From: Oharaeibacter diazotrophicus
GTDB lineage: Bacteria; Pseudomonadota; Alphaproteobacteria; Rhizobiales; Pleomorphomonadaceae
DNA length: 64,000 bases
Direction: 5' to 3'
NCBI RefSeq assembly: GCF_004362745.1
Contig: NZ_SNXY01000006.1
Location: 1 to 64,000, forward strand
This document shows, piece by piece, positions 41,105-48,698 of the stretch. Made by a program: the position numbers and the translations under genes. A model generated the notes under the pieces. It was given only the letters and a program-made list of their open reading frames with translations. It had not been told where the DNA came from and searched no databases. Position 1 is the first letter of the stretch, and each line of letters begins with the position of its first letter.

Positions 41105-41728
41105 CTATCCGTCGGACGTCGCAGCGCACGACCCCGGCGTCGGCGATGCCGGCGGGACGGGATCGCTCGGCACCGCGTCCGCTTCTTCCGGAATCCGCCA
41201 TGTCAGGAAGAAGGCGGTCGCCGCCGCGATGGCGGGGATCCGGTAGAGGTTGGTCTGCCCGCGCGCGAGTGCTTCCTCGTTGTGGCAGATCAGGTTGACG
41301 ATGCGCTTCTCGCCCGGTTCGTCCGCCTCGATGTGGAGCCGCTTGGCGACGAAGTCGTTCAGTTGCGTCGTGGTCATGTCGGCTCCCGCCACGGCGATCT
41401 CGGCCGCCAGCGCACTGAAGCGGCGATAGAGGTCCTGGTGGAGGCGTGCCTTTTCGGCGAGTCCGAAGGTGCGGTCGAACGCCGCCAGCGCCGTGACGGT
41501 GGCGCTGGCGATCACCGCGAGCCAGTTGATCGCGCCCTGGTCGCTGCCGTCCGGGGCGGTCAGCCTTCCGAAGGTAGCGGAACCGCCGATCAGCACCAAC
41601 GTCATCGCGAGGCGGTTCAGCCCGTCGTAGTGGGCCTTCAGCTTGTTGTGGTAGCGCCGCGACCGGTGGACGGCGAAGTCCAGGTTCGCCAGCCTCGTGG
41701 GATCCGCCGGGGTGTCCGCCGCCGTCAC
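41105..41728 (-). CDS. SLATT-like two-transmembrane protein
   Basis: A 207-residue membrane protein with GTG start overlapping the previous stop (GTGA). Hydrophobic segments lie at residues 40-57 (LAMTLVLIGGSATFGRL) and 66-85 (INWLAVIASATVTALAAF), with a third weaker one at 164-179. A helix with KARLHQDLYRRFSALAAEI follows the second, then IEADEPGEKRIVNLICHNEEALA. This matches the SLATT layout (SMODS- and SLOG-associating two-TM effector), proposed to form membrane pores in defence or conflict systems; similar proteins also occur in phages. The family assignment is by pattern and is moderate. It is translationally coupled to the M78-like gene, so the two should act together. Confidence 0.6.
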   Translation of the reverse strand: MTAADTPADPTRLANLDFAVHRSRRYHNKLKAHYDGLNRLAMTLVLIGGSATFGRLTAPDGSDQGAINWLAVIASATVTALAAFDRTFGLAEKARLHQDLYRRFSALAAEIAVAGADMTTTQLNDFVAKRLHIEADEPGEKRIVNLICHNEEALARGQTNLYRIPAIAAATAFFLTWRIPEEADAVPSDPVPPASPTPGSCAATSDG

Positions 41729-42672
41729 GGCCGCCTCCCGCCCGGCCCCTTGGCGCCGCCGACGCCCGGTCCGGACTTCGGTTTGGTTTCGGGGCCTGTT
41801 CCCGGCCGCGGATCGGCGACGAACTTTACGGGGCCTGTTCCCGGCCGCGGATCGGGGACGAACTCGGCGTGGCCGGTTCCGATCCGCCGCCCGTCGATGT
41901 CGAGCCCGGCCGCCCGCATCGCCTCCTCCAGCATCGCGTCGAGCTTCGGCGCGGCCGGGTTCACCACGAACACCTCGGCATAGTGCTGCGGGATCCGGTG
42001 CTTCTCGGCGAAGACGCTGAAGTCGTGGATCTTCTCGCCGGAGGCCTCCCACAGGATCCGCTCCTTGCGCACCTCGCTCCACGGCACCAGCAGCAGGAAG
42101 GCGAGGGCCTCGGCGGCGTTCTCGATCTTGACCTTGGGATTGTAGAACTCGCCGTCGAAGTCGCCGAGCGAGAACGGCTCGGCGCCGAGGCTGCGGAACA
42201 GCTCGAGGATCTCGCCGTCGCCGATGGTGGCGGGATAGGGATCGAGACCGTCGTCCTCCCGGCCCCAGTGCTCCGCCTCGGCGACGCTCTTCAGGATGGC
42301 GTGGCTCGCCTCCTTGGCGATGGCGAACCTCTTCCAGACGTCGGACTGACCGATGTCGACCAGGATCTCGCAGAGCTTCGGGTCGTTCTCCAGGCCGATG
42401 ACGTTGAACGATTTCAGCGGCCGGTCGGCCGGTCCGAGGAAGACGTCGCGCACCGCCGCCGCCTCCGCGCTTTCGACGGCGCGGAAGTCGAACGGGTCCC
42501 GGACCTTGAAGCGCGCGACCTCGCCGACCACCCCTTGGACGGTCGCCGCGAATCGCCGCCAACTCCGCATCGGTTCGCTGTGGATGCCGGCGCCGCCCTG
42601 GGTGTCCTCGGCGGCCTTCAACGCGATGTCCGTGAAAATCTCGGTGAACTTCTGCGGAAGAGAACTCGTCAT
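41725..42672 (-). CDS. ImmA/IrrE (M78)-like protein with altered zinc motif
   Basis: A 315-residue protein. Residues 115-128 (KRFAIAKEASHAIL) align with the M78 block RFTLAHELGHLLL, except that the first zinc-binding His is Lys 120; Glu 121 and His 124 remain. Residues 184-197 (ENAAEALAFLLLVP) match the second M78 block with the third ligand Glu and the AN-FAA-LLMP pattern, followed by a helix-turn-helix-like IHDFSVFAEKHRIP. I infer an ImmA/IrrE-type fold that may not be an active protease. The C-terminal 50 residues are low-complexity, with a 13-residue repeat (PRPGTGPVKFVAD). ATG 42672 lies only 17 bases after the T-run of an intrinsic terminator. Confidence 0.55.
   Translation of the reverse strand: MTSSLPQKFTEIFTDIALKAAEDTQGGAGIHSEPMRSWRRFAATVQGVVGEVARFKVRDPFDFRAVESAEAAAVRDVFLGPADRPLKSFNVIGLENDPKLCEILVDIGQSDVWKRFAIAKEASHAILKSVAEAEHWGREDDGLDPYPATIGDGEILELFRSLGAEPFSLGDFDGEFYNPKVKIENAAEALAFLLLVPWSEVRKERILWEASGEKIHDFSVFAEKHRIPQHYAEVFVVNPAAPKLDAMLEEAMRAAGLDIDGRRIGTGHAEFVPDPRPGTGPVKFVADPRPGTGPETKPKSGPGVGGAKGPGGRRP
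41791..41864. repeat. Tandem 39-base repeat inside the M78-like gene
   Basis: Two copies of a 35-base unit (41791-41825 and 41830-41864) differ at one base and have a period of 39 bases, or 13 codons. They encode the PRPGTGPVKFVAD repeat of the C-terminal tail. Near-identity at DNA level points to a recent duplication. Confidence 0.75.
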
Positions 42673-42688
42673 GGTTGTGCAGCTCGGC

Positions 42689-42718
42689 AAAAAAAGGGCG
42701 CCTCTCGAAGAGGCGCCC
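42689..42718 (-). terminator. Intrinsic terminator between the 72-aa gene and the M78-like gene
   Basis: A perfect 10-base stem (42696-42705 with 42709-42718, GGGCGCCTCT-CGA-AGAGGCGCCC) is followed on the minus strand by seven T residues (42695-42689). It sits eight bases after the 72-aa gene stop and just 17 bases ahead of the M78-like start codon, so transcripts from upstream should mostly stop before the effector genes. Confidence 0.85.
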
Positions 42719-42725
42719 GGTGTCG

Positions 42726-42944
42726 TCAGCAGGCGAAGACGGCGTCGAGCTGGTCGTCCGTCATGAAGCCGTGCGCCTTGCGCTGCCGGAGGGCGTTGGC
42801 CAGCGTCCAGGCGAACGCCTCGGTCGCACGCTCGGCCCGAAGGCCCGAGAGGCACTTCAGGTCGATCGCGCCCTCCTGGCGGATGATCTCGAGCTGCTCG
42901 TGAAAATCCGCCTGCAGCCGCTGAAGCGCCTCTTGTCCGGTCAT
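42726..42944 (-). CDS. Small protein of unknown function heading the accessory module
   Basis: A 72-residue protein, helical in appearance (EALQRLQADFHEQLEIIRQEGAI and ERATEAFAWTLANALRQRKA), ending in MTDDQLDAVFAC. Two cysteines (KCLSG and the C-terminal Cys). No family or helix-turn-helix is recognised. It is followed by a strong terminator and then by the M78-like and SLATT-like genes in the same direction. It could be a regulator, antitoxin-like partner or an unrelated gene; the sequence does not decide. Confidence 0.55.
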   Translation of the reverse strand: MTGQEALQRLQADFHEQLEIIRQEGAIDLKCLSGLRAERATEAFAWTLANALRQRKAHGFMTDDQLDAVFAC

Positions 42945-43342
42945 GATGGTGGCTCCGTGATGTCGATGCCCGTTCGCTTACGGGATCGTCAAATTGAGAG
43001 AGGCATCCCACTACAGGATGAGCGAGTCGATTTCAACAGGAAATTCCTAATCAATAGGAAATTCCGAATCAATGGAGGTCCCTATAGTCGACGGGAACCC
43101 CTATTGGGGTGCAGATGACGGCATATCATGCGTGATGGGAGCGTGACTCTATTTGGTGTCGAAGTCGCGATGGGTTCTGAAGCCGAATTGCACCAAACAA
43201 CAACTTGGGAGGTGTGCACGGTTGCATGGCAGCCGCTCGGCGTCCGGGAGGTTCCCCCCTTGCAATCCGCCCGCCTTGCCCCGATAGCAGGGGCACCTCC
43301 GCCCGCTCCCGCGAGCCGCAATCGGATTCCTCGTCCTCCGCC
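42945..43342. other. Low-GC gene-free region upstream of the accessory module
   Basis: About 400 bases, clearly AT-richer than the surroundings at 42980-43220. It holds the tandem 18-base repeat (43039-43074), an inverted repeat ACCCC-TATT-GGGGT (43097-43110), and promoter-like TTGATT/TTGAAA sequences on the minus strand. Short open frames to the right (43128-43427) have no coding character. The right part must contain the promoter of the DMT transporter gene. Confidence 0.45.
43039..43074. repeat. Tandem 18-base repeat, operator candidate
   Basis: GGAAATTCCTAATCAATA (43039-43056) is followed directly by GGAAATTCCGAATCAATG (43057-43074), differing at two bases. Each unit starts with the symmetric GGAA-A-TTCC. 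The pair lies 95 bases upstream of the 72-aa start, where it would overlap the promoter. This layout suits a dimeric repressor binding two adjacent sites. Confidence 0.6.
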
Positions 43343-44251
43343 ATGCCTGCCGTCCGCGACAACGTCCGCGGCATCCTCGCGATGCTCGCCTGCTGCCTCG
43401 CCTACATCCTCAACGACACGATGGTGAAGGCGGCCGGCGACACCGTGCCCTTCGGCCAGATCCTGGTGCTGCGCGGTCTCCTCGCCTCGGCGATCGTCGC
43501 CGCGATCGCCTGGCACGGCGGCGCCTTCACGCGTTGGCGGCTGCTGTTCGCGCGCGGCGTCGTGCTGCGCGGCATCGCCGAGGCGGCGTCGACGCTGCTC
43601 TACGTCGGCGCGCTGTTCCACATCCCGATCGCGGTCGCCTCCAGCATCGCCCAGGCGGCGCCGCTGATGATGACGGCGGTCGGCGCGCTCTTCCTCGGCG
43701 AGCCGGTCGGCTGGCGGCGCTGGACGGCGGTCGTCGTCGGCTTCCTCGGCATCATGATCATCGTGCGCCCCGGCGCCGACGGCTTCGACCTCTGGGCCGT
43801 GGTCGCCCTGATCGCGGTGGTCGCCATGGTCGTGCGCGACTTCGTCACCCGCGCGGTACCGGCCGATACGCCCACCGTGCTGGTCACGCTCGCGACCTCG
43901 GTCGCGGTCACGCTGCTCGGCGTGGTTCTGTCGGTGGTCGGCGCGCCCTGGGTCGCGCTCGGCACCGGGGAGGCGGGGCTGATCGGCGGCGCGGCGGTGT
44001 TCTTCGTCGCCGGCACCTTCTTCCTGGTGATCGCCATGCGCCACGGCGAGGTGTCGGTGGTCGCCCCGTTCCGCTACGCCTTCATCCCCTACGCCGTGCT
44101 GATCGGCTGGCTGGTCTGGGGCGACGTGCCCGACGGCCCCACGGTTCTCGGCATCGCCATCGTCGTCGCCACCGGCGTCTACACCTTCTGGCGCGAACGC
44201 CGGCTGCCGGCGCCGCTGCGCCCGGCGAGCCGCGTCGAGCCGGCGACTTAG
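43343..44251 (+). CDS. DMT-superfamily (EamA) transporter
   Basis: A 302-residue membrane protein with ten transmembrane segments in two EamA repeats. The first repeat shows CLAYILNDTMVKAAGDTVPFGQILVLRGLLAS and SIAQAAPLMMTAVGALFLGEPVGWRRWTAVVVGFLGIMIIVRPG; the second ends in APFRYAFIPYAVLIGWLVWGD. Family members export amino acids or other metabolites. It stands alone. ATG 43343 was chosen as the start that precedes the first membrane helix. Confidence 0.87.
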   Translation: MPAVRDNVRGILAMLACCLAYILNDTMVKAAGDTVPFGQILVLRGLLASAIVAAIAWHGGAFTRWRLLFARGVVLRGIAEAASTLLYVGALFHIPIAVASSIAQAAPLMMTAVGALFLGEPVGWRRWTAVVVGFLGIMIIVRPGADGFDLWAVVALIAVVAMVVRDFVTRAVPADTPTVLVTLATSVAVTLLGVVLSVVGAPWVALGTGEAGLIGGAAVFFVAGTFFLVIAMRHGEVSVVAPFRYAFIPYAVLIGWLVWGDVPDGPTVLGIAIVVATGVYTFWRERRLPAPLRPASRVEPAT

Positions 44252-44357
44252 GTCGAATCGGCGAAGTCGTGCCGGTCTCGGCTCGGAACGGGGGCTTGGC
44301 CGTTCGGCCGCCTGCTGTAGGATCGGCGGCGCGGCGCGAGCCGCTAGGGAGACCGCG

Positions 44358-44873
44358 ATGATCCTCGCCGCACGGCCCGGGACCGGGACCGAACCGCCGC
44401 TCGTCGCCGCGCGCGACCGTCTCGCCTTTCTCGACGCGCGCTCGCTCGACCTGCCGGTCGCGATGACGGCGCTCGGCGCCTGGAACCGCATGATCGGTGG
44501 CCGGATGCCGCTCGTGTCCGCGGCGATGCGCCTGCGCGACGCCGTCTGCCGGCCGTTCGGGATCGCGCCGATCGGCGGCTTCCGCTCCGACCGCCGTCCC
44601 GACGTCGTCCGCCCCGGCGACCGGCTCGACTTCTTCACCGTCGAGGACGTCGCCGACGACCGTCTCGTCCTCACCGTGCGCGACCACCACCTCGACGTCA
44701 TGAACGCGGTGACGATCGTGGACCGGCGCCTGACGGTCACCACGTCCGTGGTCGTGCACAATGCGCTAGGGCGGCTCTACATGCTGCCGGTCGGCCCGGC
44801 GCACCGGCTGATCGCGCGCGTGCTGATGGCCCGTTTCGCCCGTTCGCTCGCCGCCGGCGCCGTCACTCGATGA
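44358..44873 (+). CDS. DUF2867 family protein
   Basis: A 171-residue protein matching DUF2867: DARSLDLPVAMTALGAWNRMIGGRMPLVSAAMRLRDAV, then GDRLDFFTVEDVADDRLVLTVRDHHLDVMNAVTI and LYMLPVGPAHRLIARVLMARFAR near the end. Function unknown; family members look like lipid- or hydrophobic-ligand-binding folds. Its last 11 bases overlap the end of the convergent mrp gene. Confidence 0.8.
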   Translation: MILAARPGTGTEPPLVAARDRLAFLDARSLDLPVAMTALGAWNRMIGGRMPLVSAAMRLRDAVCRPFGIAPIGGFRSDRRPDVVRPGDRLDFFTVEDVADDRLVLTVRDHHLDVMNAVTIVDRRLTVTTSVVVHNALGRLYMLPVGPAHRLIARVLMARFARSLAAGAVTR

Positions 44874-46026
44874 CGATGCGCGGCGCCGGCCGCCGCTTGG
44901 CGCCGGGGCCGGCGACCTCGTCCCAGACCTTCTCGGCGATGGCACGGTAGACCGCGGCGTGCGGGCCGGCGGGTTCGGTCGCCACCACCGGCAGGCCGGC
45001 GTCGGAGGTCTCGCGGATCTTCAGTTCCAGCGGCACCTCGCCGAGGAAGGGCACGCCGATGCGCTCGGCCTCGTGGCGGGCGCCGCCGTGCCCGAACACG
45101 TCGGAGCGGCCGCCGCAATGCGGGCAGAGGAAATAGCTCATGTTCTCGACGATGCCGAGCACCGGCACCTCGACCTTGCGGAACATCGCGACGCCGCGGC
45201 GGGCGTCGATCAGGGCGAGGTCCTGCGGCGTCGAGACGATCACCGCGCCGGCGAGCGGCACCTGCTGCGCCATGGTCAGCTGGGCGTCGCCGGTGCCGGG
45301 CGGCATGTCGACCACGAGCACGTCGAGTTCGCCCCAGGCGACCTCGCGCAGCATCTGGGTGATCGCCGAGACCACCATCGGGCCGCGCCAGATCATCGGC
45401 GTCTCCTCGTCGACGAGGAAGCCGATCGACATCACCTTCAGCCCGTAGTTCTCCATCGGCTTCAGCGTCTTGCCGCCGATCGCCTCGGGCCGGCCCGAGA
45501 GCTTCAGGAGGCGCGGCACCGAGGGGCCGTAGATGTCGGCGTCGAGAATGCCGACCTTCAGCCCGTTGGCGGAAAAGCCGAGTGCGAGGTTGACCGCGGT
45601 GGTCGACTTGCCGACGCCGCCCTTGCCCGAGGCGACCGCGACGATCGCCTTCACGCCGGCCACCGCCGGCTTCTGCGGCTGGCCGCCGCCGTGGGCATGG
45701 GGATGGGCGTGGGAGTGTCCGTGGCCCTGCTGCGGTGCGCGCGCCGGCGGGGCGGCGGCGGCGCGCGAGCCGGGCGCGACCTCGGCGGTGAGCGCCACCA
45801 TGGCGCGCTCGACGCCCGGCAGCGCCTTCACGCGCGCCTCGATCTCGGCCCGCAGCGGCTCGAAGGCCTTGGCGCGGTCGGCCGGCACGGTGAGCGAGAA
45901 CATCACCCGTCCGTCCGAGACGAACACGTCGGACACCATGCCCGCCGACACGACGTCGGAGCCGGTGCCCGGCGCCGCGATCTGGCGCAGCGTGGCGATG
46001 ACGTGATCCTTGAGCGCGGCGGACAT
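44863..46026 (-). CDS. apbC: Iron-sulfur cluster carrier protein ApbC/Mrp
   Basis: A 387-residue P-loop ATPase. Residues 1-90 form the MIP18/DUF59 domain; a histidine-rich linker (GHGHSHAHPHAHGGG) follows at about 115-130; then the deviant Walker A ASGKGGVGKSTTAVNLA, the DADIYGPSVPRLL block, VDMPPGTGD, and the cluster-binding CPHCGG near residue 285. It carries and transfers Fe-S clusters. The His-rich linker is an oddity that may bind metal. It overlaps the convergent DUF2867 gene by 11 bases. Confidence 0.93.
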   Translation of the reverse strand: MSAALKDHVIATLRQIAAPGTGSDVVSAGMVSDVFVSDGRVMFSLTVPADRAKAFEPLRAEIEARVKALPGVERAMVALTAEVAPGSRAAAAPPARAPQQGHGHSHAHPHAHGGGQPQKPAVAGVKAIVAVASGKGGVGKSTTAVNLALGFSANGLKVGILDADIYGPSVPRLLKLSGRPEAIGGKTLKPMENYGLKVMSIGFLVDEETPMIWRGPMVVSAITQMLREVAWGELDVLVVDMPPGTGDAQLTMAQQVPLAGAVIVSTPQDLALIDARRGVAMFRKVEVPVLGIVENMSYFLCPHCGGRSDVFGHGGARHEAERIGVPFLGEVPLELKIRETSDAGLPVVATEPAGPHAAVYRAIAEKVWDEVAGPGAKRRPAPRIVIE

Positions 46027-46172
46027 GGGGGAGGCTCCGGCGGACGGGCGTGGCGTGCCCGTTACCTAAGGCCCCCGCCCGTGCCGGTCAACGCGGACCG
46101 GTCGACGCGGGACCGGCCGGCGATCCCGGGGACGGCGCGCGGCCGCCCCCGGGTTCGATTCGTGGGCGCGGC

Positions 46173-47666
46173 TCAGCCGCCGGTCGGCACCGTGCCGGTG
46201 ATGGTGTACTGGCCGAGGCTGCCGTAGTCGGAGTAGCCGGTGCCCGTCACCGAACCGGTGCCGATGCCCTCGATCTTGAGGAAGTAGGTGCCGGCGGTGA
46301 CGCGCGCGCTCAGGGTGGCGTTGGTGTTGGCGGCCGGGGCCGAGGCCACGACGGCCGCCCCGATGGCGTTGCCGTTCGCCCGGTAGAGCGTGGCGCGGAT
46401 GTCGAGGTCGGCGTTGCGCAGCGACTGGGCGCGGAAGGTGTCGCGCCACGCCGGCGTCACCACCAGCGACACGGTCCCCGCCGCCGGCACCGACAGCTTG
46501 AACACGTCGACGTCGGCGCGGGTGCCGATGACGCCGCGGTTCACCTTGGACAGCGGATTGAACGGGTCGCTCTCGGGGGTCTTCGAGGTGATCTTGCCGG
46601 ACACCACCGACAGGGCCGTCGCGGTCGGGCCGGTGTTGCCGTGGTCGTCCCTGGCCGCCGACAGCTTGCCGGTGATGATCGCGATGTCGTCTTCCTGGTT
46701 GTTGGCGCCGGAATACTCGCCCTTGCTCCACTGCGAGACGTTGACGTAGTAGCCGACGCCCATGATCGGCGCCCACGAGACCAGACCGGAGCCGTGGCCC
46801 GAATAGTAGCCGACGCTCGACGTGCCGTCGTGGGAGAGGCCGAGGTTGTGGCCGAGTTCGTGCGAGCCGGCCTCGATCATGTTCTTGGCGCCCGGCACGC
46901 CCTCGGGGAACACCAGCGCCGGCTGGTAGTACTTGAAGTCGCTGAGGCCCCAGACGTCGACGTAGGCGACGCCGCCGACCGACGAGCCGTAGATGTAGTT
47001 GCCGTTGGCGTCGAGCCGCGGCGAGAACAGCACGTGGCCGACGTTCGGCCCGAAGGACGCCGGCTTCTCGGTGGTCACGTCGACGTCGAACGGCGCGTAG
47101 TCCTCCGACATGCCCGCCCACACCTCGGCGATCGTGGCGATCTCGGAGGCGTTGAAGGTCGTGGTGTCCGCGTCCTCGCTGTAGGGCTTCATCTTGAAGC
47201 TCGAGACCGAGGAGTTCCAGATCGTGCCGGTGACGGTGGCGCCCCGGAAGTTCAGGTAGACCTTGCGCGAGGCGCCCGGCTTGCTGTGCAGCTTGAAGGC
47301 GTTGGCGGCGGTGATCGTGTAGTTGGCCTTCGCTGCGGCGGCGGCCTCGGTGCCCGACGCCGGCGCGGCGGTCTCGTGCGCGGGATCGCCGGCGACCGGA
47401 TCGGCGTAGAACAGGTGGCCGGTGCGATCGACGCGCAGCGTGGCGGCGTCCTCGGCCGGGAAGCCGAGCTTCTGCAGTCGGGCGATCGCGGCCGCGCGCG
47501 GGCCGACCGGCAGACGCTCGAGGTCGGTGCGCAGCGGGCTCGCGGCCGGCAGGTCGGCGACCGCCAGCGGCGCGCCGGCGGCGAAATAGGTGCCGTCGGC
47601 GGCCACGGCGGGCAGGACGGCGAAGGCGGTGCTGGCCGCGAGGGCCGCCACGATCGAACGATGCAT
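46173..47666 (-). CDS. Secreted zinc metalloprotease (metzincin, reprolysin-like)
   Basis: A 497-residue exported protein: signal peptide ending near AFAVLPAVAA, a 120-residue propeptide-like part, then a peptidase domain with SHELGHNLGLSHDG, the HExxHxxGxxHD zinc motif of metzincins. The following VSWAPIMGVGYY has the Met-turn methionine. The C-terminal 130 residues (VFKLSVPAAGTVSLVVTPAW and TYFLKIEGIGTG) resemble a PPC (pre-peptidase C-terminal) beta-sandwich. Function: extracellular proteolysis. It stands alone, divergent from mobA. Confidence 0.85.
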   Translation of the reverse strand: MHRSIVAALAASTAFAVLPAVAADGTYFAAGAPLAVADLPAASPLRTDLERLPVGPRAAAIARLQKLGFPAEDAATLRVDRTGHLFYADPVAGDPAHETAAPASGTEAAAAAKANYTITAANAFKLHSKPGASRKVYLNFRGATVTGTIWNSSVSSFKMKPYSEDADTTTFNASEIATIAEVWAGMSEDYAPFDVDVTTEKPASFGPNVGHVLFSPRLDANGNYIYGSSVGGVAYVDVWGLSDFKYYQPALVFPEGVPGAKNMIEAGSHELGHNLGLSHDGTSSVGYYSGHGSGLVSWAPIMGVGYYVNVSQWSKGEYSGANNQEDDIAIITGKLSAARDDHGNTGPTATALSVVSGKITSKTPESDPFNPLSKVNRGVIGTRADVDVFKLSVPAAGTVSLVVTPAWRDTFRAQSLRNADLDIRATLYRANGNAIGAAVVASAPAANTNATLSARVTAGTYFLKIEGIGTGSVTGTGYSDYGSLGQYTITGTVPTGG

Positions 47667-47851
47667 TCGGAAACTCTCCTCCGGTAATGACTCGACGATA
47701 CTCGCTGCGAAGCGTTCGGGCTAGGCGCGTCGCGGCCCGAACGAGCCGCGGCCGACCCGAAACGGGGGCGATGGTGAACGATCGTCGTCCGCAGCTTGCC
47801 GCGCCCGGTCCGCCCGACTAGCCTTTCCGCCCCTGACGGAGGATCCCGGCC

Positions 47852-48505
47852 ATGGCGCACGACGGAGACGCGGTCGTCGGCTGCATTCTCGCCGGCGGCC
47901 GTTCGAGCCGCTTCGGCGGCGGCGACAAGTGCCTCGCGATGCTCGGCGGCGTCAGCCTGCTCGACCGGGTCGCCGCCACGCTCGCCCCGCAGGTCGGCGC
48001 GATGGTGCTGAGCGCCAACGGCGATCCCGCCCGATTCGCCCGCCACGGCCTGCCGGTGCTGCCGGACGGCGTCGGCGACTTCGCCGGCCCGCTCGCCGGC
48101 CTCCTCGCCGCGCTCGACTTCGCCGCCACCGAGCGGCCGGACGCCGCCTTCGTCGCCACCGTCGCCGCCGACACGCCCTTCTTCCCCGACGTCCTCGTCG
48201 ACGCCCTGCTCGACGAGGCGGCCGGGCGGAACACGGTCGCGGTGGCGGCGTCCGAATCGGGGCGCCAGCCGGTGTTCGCGCTGGTGCCGGTCGCGCTCCG
48301 CGAGGATCTGCGCGCCTTCCTCGCCGCCGGCGCGACGCTGAAGGTCGGCGCCTTCCTCGACCGCCACGCCCCCGCGGTGGTGCGCTTCCCGCCGCTCCGG
48401 CTCGGCGACGTCCTCGTCGACCCCTTCTTCAACGTCAACACGACCGCCGACCTCGACGCCGCGCGCACCGTCGCGGCGCTCATCGATTCGGCACGCACGG
48501 AATGA
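47852..48505 (+). CDS. mobA: Molybdenum cofactor guanylyltransferase
   Basis: A 217-residue nucleotidyltransferase. The N-terminal nucleotide-binding loop is GCILAGGRSSRFGGGDKCLAML; the FAGPLAGLLAALDF block and the metal-site TVAADTPFFP follow; the C terminus has PFFNVNTTADLDAA. It attaches GMP to molybdopterin to make MGD. It is separated from moaA by about 9 kb and is not in a mob/moa operon. Confidence 0.93.
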   Translation: MAHDGDAVVGCILAGGRSSRFGGGDKCLAMLGGVSLLDRVAATLAPQVGAMVLSANGDPARFARHGLPVLPDGVGDFAGPLAGLLAALDFAATERPDAAFVATVAADTPFFPDVLVDALLDEAAGRNTVAVAASESGRQPVFALVPVALREDLRAFLAAGATLKVGAFLDRHAPAVVRFPPLRLGDVLVDPFFNVNTTADLDAARTVAALIDSARTE

Positions 48506-48698
48506 AGGCGGGTTCGCTCGCGCTTCGCCATTGCATCCGGCGAGCCGATCGGATGAGATGTTCCGAATGCGGACGGAACGCCGAGGAGGGGCCGGACCGG
48601 ACGCAGTTCGTCAGGGGACTCGTGGCCGCACGAGGCCGCGCCGCCGCCGGCAACGATCCGGACCACATCGGCGCGCGGCCCTTCCACAGAGGGGTATC

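Noticed and set aside
43126-43427. Short open frames on both strands right of the 18-base repeats
   Set aside because: No ribosome-binding site, no codon bias and no domain; the region is better read as regulatory DNA.
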